Shown here: piece after piece, positions 7,228 through 15,235 of the stretch
Position numbering within the stretch: position 1 is the stretch's first letter
How the letters are laid out: each line of letters opens with the position of its first letter
IMG/VR virus record: IMGVR_UViG_3300027908_000002
Span: 1 to 64,000 of that record
DNA length: 64,000 nucleotides
Origin: a virus
Strand: one strand, 5' to 3'
Notes under the pieces: model-generated
Database searches by the model: none
Told to the model about the DNA's origin: nothing
Seen by the model: only the letters and a program-made list of their open reading frames with translations
Translations under genes and position numbers: made by a program

Positions 7228-8019
7228 TTACCCCCGCTTCAGAGTCTGGTCTTTGAAAGACTCCGTTCCCGGAATCACACCGCTCAGGTCCTTGCCAAAC
7301 TCAGCCGCCTTACGATTCAGTTTCGGCATCTTTAATTCAATGTAGTCTTCTATCCGCTCTTCCGGTTTCTCCAGAATCCACTTCAAGAGTGCTACGGGAT
7401 CGGTCACACGGGCTTTCCATGGCGTATCAGCGAAGCGGGGGCCACCGGCCACCACGGGAACCGAAGACGGCATACGCACGGGCGCGACGGCCACCGGCAC
7501 GGGCACGGGCGGCAGCGGCGCTTCTTCTTCGATCTCCCAGGGGTCCAGGTCTTTCTTCGCCGCTTCCCGTTCGGCCATGATCCGCTGTCGCTCCGCCTCT
7601 GCTGCGGCCTGGATAACCCGCTGGCGTTCGGCTTCTTCCCGGCGTTCACGTTCTTCGCGTTCCCGCTGGATGCGGTCCTGTTCGTCTTTGTAGCGCTTGA
7701 TTTCCGCGCCCATGTGAGACGCTACGCGGTCACCGGGATCAAGCAAAGCGCTTTCGAGTGTTGTCCAGTCTTTATGTAACTTGTGGCGGCGCTTCTTCTC
7801 CGGCCCGCACAGTGTCGCCACGTCTGCGCAGTAGTCTTTGGCTTTGGTCCAGAGATTATTTGCCGCTACATACTGGGCGTTGTCGGTGATTTTAAAAGCC
7901 AGCAGGGGCGCGATATCGGCGTTGTAGCGGGCGACTATCACGCTCAGGTCAGGCGGCGTCAGTGTCACCGGCTCGGGCGCAGTGATCACCAGCGTTTGAT
8001 TGGTTTCGGTTGCAGTCAT
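7228..8019 (-). CDS. Coiled-coil recombination-associated protein
   Basis: 263 aa. A long charged coiled coil (about residues 85-155, Arg/Glu/Ala-rich with repeated EREER and EAERQR) is followed by a Pro/Val linker and a C-terminal domain ending ...PKLNRKAAEFGKDLSGVIPG. That layout is common next to phage exonuclease/annealing genes. Adjacent here to a PD-(D/E)XK exonuclease, it may be an accessory factor for DNA end processing. Molecular function not demonstrated. Confidence 0.6.
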   Translation of the reverse strand: MTATETNQTLVITAPEPVTLTPPDLSVIVARYNADIAPLLAFKITDNAQYVAANNLWTKAKDYCADVATLCGPEKKRRHKLHKDWTTLESALLDPGDRVASHMGAEIKRYKDEQDRIQREREERERREEAERQRVIQAAAEAERQRIMAEREAAKKDLDPWEIEEEAPLPPVPVPVAVAPVRMPSSVPVVAGGPRFADTPWKARVTDPVALLKWILEKPEERIEDYIELKMPKLNRKAAEFGKDLSGVIPGTESFKDQTLKRG

Positions 8020-8231
8020 GATTCCTTCTCCCTTAATTTGTTTTTTTTGGGCCAGAACATGAAACCGATCAGGCCCATTCCAAACCCGTAATATCCCCAG
8101 TTATAGCGCCCATACGGCCAGCACCAGTTTTGACGAATCCAGACGCGAAGTGTGCGGTTGGCCATCCAGATATCCCATGCCGGATGCTGGTTCGGGTCTT
8201 CCTCGAATTTCTCGCAGCGCCTGACGGTCAT
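8016..8231 (-). CDS. Small Trp/Tyr-rich protein with one membrane segment
   Basis: 71 aa from ATG 8231 (ATGA overlap with the exonuclease stop). An aromatic-rich centre (WCWPYGRYNWGYYGFG) is followed by a short hydrophobic stretch and a basic tail. Unknown function. Confidence 0.55.
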   Translation of the reverse strand: MTVRRCEKFEEDPNQHPAWDIWMANRTLRVWIRQNWCWPYGRYNWGYYGFGMGLIGFMFWPKKNKLREKES

Positions 8232-8893
8232 GTTTTTCTCCGTTCTTTCAGCCACTTGTATAGACTCACTGCCCCTTCCCAGGCATGTAAATCCAGGTCA
8301 TCGGTGTATTCTTTGACAATTGCCCGGTTCGGCGTCAACTTCATACTGAACCGGCGAATCTTATCCGCCGAAACGCGAATATCAGGGAATCCATTCTCTC
8401 CGCCGCGAACTATTCCGTTCTTGTACATCCAGATCAGCAACATCACATACCCGGCTGTCTGAAGCTCACAGCACGGGGGCGGCGTGCCGCTCTTGTAATC
8501 AATAATCGCCAAGTCTCCGTTGTACACCAGTCCCAGAAAATCCAATGTCCCGGCGATGTACTGGACGCCGTCCCATACGCGCAGTTCGGTCTTGATAGGC
8601 CGAATGCGCATCTCCTCTTTTTTCTCCAAGAATCCATTTACAAATGGGATCAGTTCCGGATGTGTGCGCTTGTCTGGGGGAAATGCCGGGTTGTTTGGGT
8701 CCATGTCCAGGTTATCCCAGGAAGCCAACTCAACCGCTCTGTGGATGGCGCTACCAAACTCCTTCAGTCCCTTTGGGTCTTCCTCGGGGAACGGCGGAGT
8801 CAGTTTCAGCGCTTCCAGTACCCGCGAGACGGCCACATACGGCTGACCGTCTTCGGAAGAGTACGTGTGCGTGACTGGATCGAGGGAAATCAT
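8228..8893 (-). CDS. PD-(D/E)XK-type phage exonuclease
   Basis: 221 aa from ATG 8893. GSAIHRAVELASWDN (motif I-like helix), IAGTLDFLGLV (catalytic Asp), LAIIDYKSG (D-x-K core) and LQTAGYVML (Gln of motif IV) match the RecB/Cas4-like exonuclease fold. It likely resects DNA ends for recombination and works with the neighbouring coiled-coil protein. No annealase (RecT/Beta) is recognised nearby. Confidence 0.8.
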   Translation of the reverse strand: MISLDPVTHTYSSEDGQPYVAVSRVLEALKLTPPFPEEDPKGLKEFGSAIHRAVELASWDNLDMDPNNPAFPPDKRTHPELIPFVNGFLEKKEEMRIRPIKTELRVWDGVQYIAGTLDFLGLVYNGDLAIIDYKSGTPPPCCELQTAGYVMLLIWMYKNGIVRGGENGFPDIRVSADKIRRFSMKLTPNRAIVKEYTDDLDLHAWEGAVSLYKWLKERRKT

Positions 8894-8904
8894 GAGTAAA
8901 TAAA

Positions 8905-9240
8905 TTACTTTACTGGCTTCCACTCGATATCTTCGAACCAAATAGATAGTAAATAAACGCACGCGGCTTCTTTGTGCTCGTGCTTGGGTTCGAAACTACC
9001 AAGTATTGTGCGGAACTGCCACATCGCCTGTGTTTGGTCCACGCCTTCGCGCGGCAATAGTTCGATGTCGGTACAGCCACGGTAAAAAGCGTCCGACACA
9101 AACTTAGCGAATTTGTGCTTGCACGGCCATTTTCTGAACTGCTCCGGGATGTCTTCGTATTTCGGCATCAATCCCATGACTCCAGCCGGGAATGCAACCT
9201 GAACATCATCAACAGGTATTGGTTTGGAAAAGTCTGTCAT
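8905..9240 (-). CDS. Small phage protein, unknown
   Basis: 111 aa from ATG 9240, preceded by AGGAGA at good spacing; the longer frame upstream lacks support. Mixed polar sequence with FAKFVSDAFYRGCTDIELLP and a C-terminal WFEDIEW. Unrecognised. Confidence 0.6.
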   Translation of the reverse strand: MTDFSKPIPVDDVQVAFPAGVMGLMPKYEDIPEQFRKWPCKHKFAKFVSDAFYRGCTDIELLPREGVDQTQAMWQFRTILGSFEPKHEHKEAACVYLLSIWFEDIEWKPVK

Positions 9241-9256
9241 GTGTATATTCTCCTTT

Positions 9257-9457
9257 CTATGCTTTCTTGATAAGCTCCGAGACTTTTTTAAGAACGCAAC
9301 TTTCGCCGCAACAATCAAAGCGCTTGCCGTCTACGTCTAACTGGCTGTCCCTGCCAAAGATCGTGATGATATCTCCCGACAGGGACACTACGAACCAGTG
9401 ATTTGTTTGCTGCTTTGACTTCCCGCACACGTCGCAGATGATAGTTTCTCTTCGCAT
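9257..9457 (-). CDS. Small zinc-ribbon-like protein
   Basis: 66 aa with ICDVCGK near the N-terminus and DCCGESC in the C-terminal half, a likely four-Cys zinc site. It could bind nucleic acid or act as an adaptor. Part of the leftward early operon. Confidence 0.65.
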   Translation of the reverse strand: MRRETIICDVCGKSKQQTNHWFVVSLSGDIITIFGRDSQLDVDGKRFDCCGESCVLKKVSELIKKA

Positions 9458-9461
9458 GGGG

Positions 9462-10532
9462 CTACTTTACGCTCCCGTCGAGAGCGATCAGCCGCGCGAA
9501 AGCCCCGGCGACGGCATTGGTTTCAAAGTCCATGGCGAAGCGAATCGGTTTCCCCATGGCGGCGCTTAGGTCCGACTCGATCATGGAAAACGGTGAGCCG
9601 GTTCGTTTGGCGTAGTCCAGCAGTTTCTGCATGGAACTAAGCGACAGGTGCCGGGTGATGGCCAGAACAGATTCGATCCTGCCGGGCGGCGTGGTGGCGT
9701 TGACTCCTCCCGCTACCAGGAACGCATCGAGCGTGTTGGCGTTTTTGGCGTGGTCCGCGCACCAGAGAGACGCTACCCGGATAAGTTCCTGACTCCACAT
9801 AGGCCACTTGGCGCTTACCTGTGCTATGGCGGCCTTGACTGCCGGGTCGGACTGGAATACAAAAATTTCAGTCACGTCTTCTACGGGGGGCGGCCCTTTC
9901 AGCCATGCCCGCAATGCTTCGATGCCGTCTTTAGTAAGACGTGCTTCGGCGGCGGTGAATGCTTCTACGTATTGAGCCTTAGTGATATCTCCCGTAGGGA
10001 AGTGCCTGTGGGCGATTGCGGCCAGTTCCTCGGAAGTCAGCCCTTTAGCCTTCAGGCGCTCGGAGAGTATCTTCGGCGTAAGAGAGACTACGGCGTCAGC
10101 CACTGGAACCGTGGCGGACGCAGGCGGGGCCTTCTCGGCTACTGTGTACTGCCCCTGTATAGGCGCTGGGGGAGGTTCCGGAGCGGGAGCCGGTATAGGT
10201 GCCGGGGCCGGTGCGGCTTCCCCGCCCCCTTCCCGTGACGTACCAGGTGCCTGCCCGGACTCTTCCAGCGAACCGGCACTCATCAACCGGGCCGGGGCCG
10301 ATGATGATTCCCCGCGATAGACAGCGATAGCTTCCCGGACAGCTTTCTTGACATCCCGCTTACAAAGTTCGTGCAGGTGGTCCGCTACTTCCTCTTCGTC
10401 TTGCGGGAGGGAAGCGGCGGTCTTGGAAGCAAAGAATTCTCTGTTCTCGAAACGCGGGCCGCCGTAAAGCTCGGCGATCAAAAGAAACTTGGCGGATCGT
10501 GTGGTGGTGATCAGCCCGATGATTTTATCCAT
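9462..10532 (-). CDS. Two-domain protein with Pro/Ala linker, unknown
   Basis: 356 aa. Residues 1-75 form a compact N-terminal domain (IIGLITTTRSAKFLLIAELY at the start). About 75-150 is a Pro/Ala/Gly-rich linker with repeated PAPAP. The rest is helical with a KAKGLTSEELAAIAHRHFP segment. AGGAGA precedes the ATG. Expressed with ssDNA and zinc-finger-like proteins, so a replication role is possible but unproven. Confidence 0.6.
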   Translation of the reverse strand: MDKIIGLITTTRSAKFLLIAELYGGPRFENREFFASKTAASLPQDEEEVADHLHELCKRDVKKAVREAIAVYRGESSSAPARLMSAGSLEESGQAPGTSREGGGEAAPAPAPIPAPAPEPPPAPIQGQYTVAEKAPPASATVPVADAVVSLTPKILSERLKAKGLTSEELAAIAHRHFPTGDITKAQYVEAFTAAEARLTKDGIEALRAWLKGPPPVEDVTEIFVFQSDPAVKAAIAQVSAKWPMWSQELIRVASLWCADHAKNANTLDAFLVAGGVNATTPPGRIESVLAITRHLSLSSMQKLLDYAKRTGSPFSMIESDLSAAMGKPIRFAMDFETNAVAGAFARLIALDGSVK

Positions 10533-10535
10533 AAA

Positions 10536-10766
10536 TTATTTCTCCTGTTTCGTTTGTGATTTTATCCACGAACGTATCCTTTCTTGTCTTCGGTCCCATG
10601 CGCGGCTTCCCTTGCGTCGGTTAGGTGCTCCGAATGTTTCGAGTGGTGCCGGGGTGGTCGTGCGCTTGTGGCGGGCATCCCGGCGTTGTTTCCGACGTGC
10701 GGGCGGGTTGGTACGGATGATTCCCCGCTCAGTATTGACGTATCTGGTGCTTGCGTTAAACGCCAT
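10536..10766 (-). CDS. Highly basic small protein
   Basis: 76 aa from ATG 10766, which has GGGAG upstream. Arg/Lys-rich throughout (PPARRKQRRDARHKRTTTP), so it probably binds nucleic acid. The longer upstream frame overlaps the preceding gene and is rejected. Confidence 0.55.
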   Translation of the reverse strand: MAFNASTRYVNTERGIIRTNPPARRKQRRDARHKRTTTPAPLETFGAPNRRKGSRAWDRRQERIRSWIKSQTKQEK

Positions 10767-10773
10767 GTTATTT

Positions 10774-11175
10774 TTACTCCCACGGGTCATTAGACTGACC
10801 CTGTTGTGCTCCGCCGTTGGGCTTTGTCTGGGTATTACCGGCGCGGTAGATTTCCCAGCCGTTGTTTTCGATCCAGTTGCCATTGCCGTCTTTGCGCTTC
10901 GGGAATAGCCCTTTGTGGTCGGCATTTTGCCCGAACGTCAGCCGGGCGCGGCACTGGTGATTGCGGCACTGAAGCTCGTAGTATTCGATTTCCTTGCCCT
11001 GTTGGTTCTTGGACTTGCGCACGCGGAACTGGACATCGGGGCCGTGGCACGCCCCGCATTCGTGGACATCGAAAATTTCCTGTATGCTGGCCAGTTCGCT
11101 GAACAGGTCTTTCGGAGAGTCGCCTTCGACTTCAAAAGTAAGCTGTCGGTTCTTTGTAGTGAATCGTAGTTTCAT
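10774..11175 (-). CDS. Conserved phage zinc-ribbon protein
   Basis: 133 aa. MKLRFTTKNRQLTFEVEGD starts a beta-rich domain. CGACHG and CRNHQC flank a zinc ribbon around residues 40-75, followed by LTFGQ, LFPKRK and a Gly/Gln-rich disordered tail. Similar proteins are frequent in phage replication regions, and the acidic DPWE end resembles SSB-type tails. Function inferred only loosely as DNA-binding. Confidence 0.7.
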   Translation of the reverse strand: MKLRFTTKNRQLTFEVEGDSPKDLFSELASIQEIFDVHECGACHGPDVQFRVRKSKNQQGKEIEYYELQCRNHQCRARLTFGQNADHKGLFPKRKDGNGNWIENNGWEIYRAGNTQTKPNGGAQQGQSNDPWE

Positions 11176-11321
11176 CGGGCTATCTCCTCGGTTGTCTGTC
11201 CAAGTTTAGAAATTATTGCGCTCGCATCGACGCCTTCATCGTTAGCCGTATCGTAGAATTCGTCAATGTTCTCAGTCAGGACGGAAATAATTACCTCGGC
11301 TTCTTTTGGGGTTAAATTCAT
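11172..11321 (-). CDS. Small acidic helical protein
   Basis: 49 aa from ATG 11321 (ATGA with the upstream ParB-like gene); it starts MNLTPKEAEVIISVLTEN. Unknown function. Confidence 0.6.
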   Translation of the reverse strand: MNLTPKEAEVIISVLTENIDEFYDTANDEGVDASAIISKLGQTTEEIAR

Positions 11322-12322
11322 CGTGGTTTTACCTCTTTCAGAATCTTTGTGATCTCGGACCAAAAAAGATGGTCATCAGCGGACGCCAGCCAGGCGAGAT
11401 TGGCTTCTGCCAGGCGTGCCACCAGTGACCCGGCGCGGTCTTTGGTAATCGGCTCCCAGAATTCGCGCATCCCGGCAATCGTGTGGGCCACTTTCTTGTG
11501 CTGGAGCAGCCCTTTCTTTTTGGCTACGGTCGCCACGGCGCGGGCGGTGACTTTCTTGCGCTTAGACGGCTGCGGTATCGGAGCAAGCGCGGGCGGTAGC
11601 GTCTCGAATACGGCGCTACCCATCTTGTCGTAAGTATTAACAACTGGCGCGGCTGCCTCGGCCAGCACTTCTTCCTGGCGGTCTTCCGGGATTTCTGCCA
11701 GTAAGTAACCTACGTTAGCCTTCATGTGGCCCAAGTGGATATCCCGCTTGCGGGCATCCGGGAGCCGGGCGAGTCGCCGCATGTTGGGCAACCATGACGG
11801 GTCCGCCGTCTGGCGAAACTTGGATAAAATTTCCGCATCGGTGAAGTGGTGAAGGTCAGTAGCAATCGCCACAGCGTTCGCCAAGTCAATGCAAGTCAGA
11901 TTGTTTCTGGCGATATTTTCCGTCAGGCTGGATAAAAATATGCGCCTGCTGTCGGCTCCCGATTCCACTTTGCATTCGACACGCGGGCGTCCGCCGTCTT
12001 CGGTCTTACCCCACGGCCAGCACTTACGCTCATCGATCCGCATGAACGCCCAGTATCTGGTATCCCCGGCGTGGACGCGGAATCGGTCTCCGCTGACGTT
12101 GTGAATCAGCAGCGGTGTTTTCTGCCCTTCGTCGCAGAGTGAAGTAACCATATCTTCTATCTGCTGTTCGCGGGAGGCGCGTACTTCAGGGTCCAGGTTA
12201 CTGGACCCCATTCTGTAGTTATTCGAAAATGGGAGGAGATCGGTAACCCAGAAACGTACCAAGTCTCCTCGCTGCACATCTGCCGGGCTTCCGTTGGCAT
12301 CAACGCCATAAGATCGAGCCAT
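11318..12322 (-). CDS. ParB/Srx-fold domain protein
   Basis: 334 aa from ATG 12322 with GAGAGGGGA upstream. GQKTPLLIHNVSGDRFRVHA, GDTRYWA and SLTENIARNNLTCIDLANAV correspond to the ParB N-terminal (NTPase/nuclease-like) fold and its ENxxR helix. A Pro/Lys-rich linker precedes an Ala-rich C-terminal helix bundle. In phages such proteins are linked to partition, regulation or nuclease roles; which applies here is unknown. Confidence 0.75.
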   Translation of the reverse strand: MARSYGVDANGSPADVQRGDLVRFWVTDLLPFSNNYRMGSSNLDPEVRASREQQIEDMVTSLCDEGQKTPLLIHNVSGDRFRVHAGDTRYWAFMRIDERKCWPWGKTEDGGRPRVECKVESGADSRRIFLSSLTENIARNNLTCIDLANAVAIATDLHHFTDAEILSKFRQTADPSWLPNMRRLARLPDARKRDIHLGHMKANVGYLLAEIPEDRQEEVLAEAAAPVVNTYDKMGSAVFETLPPALAPIPQPSKRKKVTARAVATVAKKKGLLQHKKVAHTIAGMREFWEPITKDRAGSLVARLAEANLAWLASADDHLFWSEITKILKEVKPR

Positions 12323-12376
12323 AATTTTATTCCCCTCTCTTGGATCTATTTTAATACATCCGTAGACATTTGTCAA

Positions 12377-12392
12377 CGTCTTTAGAGAGACG
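12377..12392. repeat. Dispersed palindrome copy 3 (over a stop codon)
   Basis: CGTCTTTAGAGAGACG; on the minus strand it provides the Ser-Leu-stop end of the gene at 12382-13281. Confidence 0.75.
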
Positions 12393-13281
12393 GAAACTCT
12401 TCTCCGACTCCCAGTCTCAGCACGCGCAGCGGCTTATTGGACTTCACGGCATTCCATGCTTTGATACCGAGAGCCAGCACGTACAACTGAGCCGCGCGCC
12501 GGGTTCCGGGTTTGGCTCCGCGCTGCGCCAGCATGAACTTTCGAAGCTGATAAACCGGGTCGTCGGCGTTGAGTCCCAGGCCGTTCCCCAGGCGCTCCAG
12601 GAATGACTCCACGGTCGCCGGGTGTCCCTGCCGGGTGCCGACATAGTGGATAAGGCATGAATATGACGGCGGGAATGCTGTCTTGACGGCGCTATGATTG
12701 GAAACGAATTCTACGCTGTCGCGCGATTTCGGGTGCTTGATAAGAACCTGCTCAAGCTGGGAAATAGTCGGGGCGAGCGATCCTTCCTTCATGCGCGCCA
12801 GATAGCCGTGCTCCCAGAAATAAATCATTCTCAGGAGTGAGGCAAGCAAAGCTGTGTTCTTCTCGCCGTGGACGGGTCCCAGGAAATCGCCAAAGTTTTT
12901 CGGGCGTCCGATGCCGCGCGTGCTGTAGACTTCCGGGTCTAGTCCGCGCATGATCAAAGTATCAAATGGCTTTTGCGCCATGAAGCAGGCGTATAGCCGG
13001 TGCTGGCCATCAATCAGGCGGTTATTGACATCAAAGGCAATAGATTCGCCGTTGCGCTTCCATTTACCAGCCTTCATGTCGTTGGCGAGCCTGACGACGT
13101 GATCTTCCCGGATGTTGCGGTTATTGGTGTTGAACTCTTCCAGCCACTTGGTCGCCAGTTCCGGGGTGACGGTAATCCACTCCTGACTGATGGCTTTCTG
13201 GATGATCGGAATCGGGGCTGCGGTTGTCGAAACATTGAACGGCAGTACCGGTATACGTTTGCGTTTCTGTGCTGCTGGCAT
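12382..13281 (-). CDS. ParB-like DGQHR-motif protein
   Basis: 299 aa from ATG 13281. IREDHVVRLANDMKAGKWK, then NRLIDGQHRLYAC is the hallmark of ParB/DndB-like phage proteins. A helical C-terminal half includes LLRMIYFWEHG. The second ParB-type gene in a row; probably acts on or along DNA. The terminal Ser-Leu-stop is embedded in a palindrome. Confidence 0.75.
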   Translation of the reverse strand: MPAAQKRKRIPVLPFNVSTTAAPIPIIQKAISQEWITVTPELATKWLEEFNTNNRNIREDHVVRLANDMKAGKWKRNGESIAFDVNNRLIDGQHRLYACFMAQKPFDTLIMRGLDPEVYSTRGIGRPKNFGDFLGPVHGEKNTALLASLLRMIYFWEHGYLARMKEGSLAPTISQLEQVLIKHPKSRDSVEFVSNHSAVKTAFPPSYSCLIHYVGTRQGHPATVESFLERLGNGLGLNADDPVYQLRKFMLAQRGAKPGTRRAAQLYVLALGIKAWNAVKSNKPLRVLRLGVGEEFPSL

Positions 13282-13331
13282 ATGATTGTTTCTCTCTTTC
13301 TCTGCTCTTTCTCTGGTTTGTTGCTGTGTTC

Positions 13332-13362
13332 CCGCCAACGTCTTTTAGAGAGACGCTGGCGG
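13332..13362. terminator. Extended palindrome, hairpin terminator candidate
   Basis: Dispersed palindrome copy 4 lies inside a longer stem: CCGCCAACGTCT pairs with AGACGCTGGCGG (12 bp, one wobble/mismatch) around a 7-nt loop. It sits 11 bp after the stop of the leftward gene 13373-14296 with T-runs beside it. It could terminate or pause leftward transcription, or be a protein site. Confidence 0.55.
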
Positions 13363-13372
13363 ACGTGAAAAA

Positions 13373-14296
13373 CTACGCTGCGACTTCTGCCGGTTCCGGC
13401 TCGTCTTCGAACGTGATTACGCGCGATCCACGGGGAACTAACATGCCGTCGAGCGCTTGCTTGATCTCTGCGAAGCCACGGGCGACCGATTCCCGGAGTG
13501 GTTCTTTGTCGCGGAGGTCCTGGGGGTCCACACCTTCCAGTAACTGCGCGGCTTTGTCGCACAGGGCCTTCATCTCGGTATCGTCGGTAATGTTGCGGTC
13601 GGCAAACAAAGCCAGGAATTCCCGGATATTTCCCACCAGGGAATTCTTGAATGAAGATTTTTTCCCGTTGTCTTTTGTCCCGCTAAGTTTATCTATGGCG
13701 TGCTCTACCAGTTTCGCCATCTCGTTGCGCAGTAGCGTCTGCATCACGTCCACGGACTCCACAAGCCGCTGGCGCTGTTTCTCGGCCTCACGGCTAAGAA
13801 TTTGTTCCGGAAGGTTCTGAGGGACGCCGAACGTCATATAGCTGAACTCCACGCTCAACCGCTCCCGTATCTCAGCGGGCGTGTCGTAATCCGTTACGGC
13901 GAAGTTGGGACCCAAGGCCGTGCGCTCTTTGTCGAGGACAATATCATAGACGGCAATGAGCGCTTCTCCCAGGGCCGGGATGGTGACTTTTTTGGCGTTG
14001 TCTAGTTCGTTGTCTACTTCTTCGAGTCGCGTGTTAGGGACAAAGTAAACCCCTTTCCCGAACGGGCTCGGTAGGGTCCGGGCGGTGACAAACTGCCGGA
14101 TGCGGGTGAATTCGCTGCGTATCGCGTCGGCTTCCGGGCAGTCGAGCAGGCGCTTCGATGCGCTGACACGCTCCGGGTCGCTCTCGGTCGTTACGGCGGA
14201 CTTCGGCAGCTTCTTGGTAAAGCTCAGGTTACCGAAGCGGACGGCTACGGCGGTGACTTTCTCAAGGAATCTCAGGTCTTGATTGGTTGTCGGCAT
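13373..14296 (-). CDS. Conserved phage protein, DUF3150-like
   Basis: 307 aa from ATG 14296. The middle (GKGVYFVPNTRLEEVDNELD, then long helices) resembles DUF3150-type phage proteins that accompany MoxR/Ycf46-type ATPases, and one lies 1 kb upstream in the same operon. Assignment is by pattern only. Acidic C-terminal tail (FEDEPEPAEVAA). Confidence 0.55.
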   Translation of the reverse strand: MPTTNQDLRFLEKVTAVAVRFGNLSFTKKLPKSAVTTESDPERVSASKRLLDCPEADAIRSEFTRIRQFVTARTLPSPFGKGVYFVPNTRLEEVDNELDNAKKVTIPALGEALIAVYDIVLDKERTALGPNFAVTDYDTPAEIRERLSVEFSYMTFGVPQNLPEQILSREAEKQRQRLVESVDVMQTLLRNEMAKLVEHAIDKLSGTKDNGKKSSFKNSLVGNIREFLALFADRNITDDTEMKALCDKAAQLLEGVDPQDLRDKEPLRESVARGFAEIKQALDGMLVPRGSRVITFEDEPEPAEVAA

Positions 14297-14326
14297 GGTT
14301 TTGTTGTCTCTCTTTCTATTCAATTA

Positions 14327-14506
14327 TTATTTCCAGTGGGCTTTGATCGCTTCAATAACCGCTTCCCGCTCGGCGCTAACCAAAAGAGCCTCTTCCCGGC
14401 TGTATGCTGCATCATTTTCCCAGTCATAGGCTTGTGTGACTTTCTCCAAAATCTCTTCCAGTGTCATAGCTTGTGCGACTTTCTCAAAAACCTCTTCCGG
14501 TGTCAT
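14327..14506 (-). CDS. 59-aa protein with internal 13-residue duplication
   Basis: Starts MTPEEVFEKVAQA, followed directly by MTLEEILEKVTQA, a tandem 13-residue repeat also visible as a 39-bp DNA duplication (about 14429-14506). The rest is acidic and helical, ending AIKAHWK. GGAGG lies upstream inside the preceding gene. Function unknown. Confidence 0.65.
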   Translation of the reverse strand: MTPEEVFEKVAQAMTLEEILEKVTQAYDWENDAAYSREEALLVSAEREAVIEAIKAHWK

Positions 14507-14508
14507 GG

Positions 14509-14712
14509 TTACTGGCCTCCGTGCTGATGCTCGTGGTGGTGATGATCGGTGGTCTTGTCCTTCTTCTTCATGGTTACCGGACCTCCGGTCAGCCGGGCGA
14601 GCAACTTGTAAAATTCGGCTGCTGACGAATGGTTGGCTGCGCTAATTGTCGGGGTCGTTGACTTCACAAGACCCTCATCGGTGATTTCAACGGAAATGAT
14701 GTCTTCTTTCAT
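14509..14712 (-). CDS. Small protein with His-rich tail
   Basis: 67 aa. MKEDIISVEITDEG opening and a C-terminal DHHHHEHQHGGQ stretch that could bind metal. Tightly packed between neighbours in the operon. Unknown. Confidence 0.6.
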   Translation of the reverse strand: MKEDIISVEITDEGLVKSTTPTISAANHSSAAEFYKLLARLTGGPVTMKKKDKTTDHHHHEHQHGGQ

Positions 14713-14897
14713 GCGGTTTTCCCCTTTACTTCAGTTAAGACATCCTGTAATGTGCCGATAATTTTGGTGATTTGTTCGGGTGATGCCAAAAATGCTACGT
14801 CTATTTCGTTTTCTCTATGTAGAACGATGGCAATCCGTGAATCGGACAAAACATCGATTGACAAATTCTTGGCGCGTTCAAACGTTAAGTTGTCCAT
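14709..14897 (-). CDS. Small protein, unknown
   Basis: 62 aa, beta-strand then helix (IAIVLHRENEIDVAFLASPE). ATGA-type coupling to the following gene. Unrecognised. Confidence 0.6.
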   Translation of the reverse strand: MDNLTFERAKNLSIDVLSDSRIAIVLHRENEIDVAFLASPEQITKIIGTLQDVLTEVKGKTA

Positions 14898-14903
14898 GTC
14901 TTT

Positions 14904-15203
14904 TTATGATCTCCTTGATATTTGCATTTTGCCCTTGGTGTCGGTCTTTACCGTCCATCCCATCTTCTTGGCTGCCTGCTTCACGGCCAGGGTGCTGTAG
15001 GCGCGCTTGATGCTGGAAACGTCGGTGCCTTCGGTGACCGTGAAAACCCCGGCTACGAATTTTCCGCCTACCCGGTACTTGTCAGTCCGGTTAAAAGCAA
15101 GTCCACCCTGATACTCGAAGCTGGTAAACCCGGCATCGGTGAGGGCCTGGCGCATAAGCTCCATGTCGGTGCCTGCGGAAAATTCTGTGGTGTTAGTGAT
15201 CAA
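14904..15203 (-). CDS. Ycf35/DUF1257-like small protein (tentative)
   Basis: 99 aa: ELMRQALTDAGFTSFEYQGG, a GLAFNR-DKYRVGGKF core and an AAKKMGW C-terminal helix. Such proteins accompany Ycf46-like AAA+ ATPases in phages and cyanobacteria. The neighbouring gene is such an ATPase, which supports but does not prove the link. Confidence 0.5.
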   Translation of the reverse strand: MITNTTEFSAGTDMELMRQALTDAGFTSFEYQGGLAFNRTDKYRVGGKFVAGVFTVTEGTDVSSIKRAYSTLAVKQAAKKMGWTVKTDTKGKMQISRRS

Positions 15204-15235
15204 CTGGTTGCACGGCGTATAGATACCCTCTCTTT

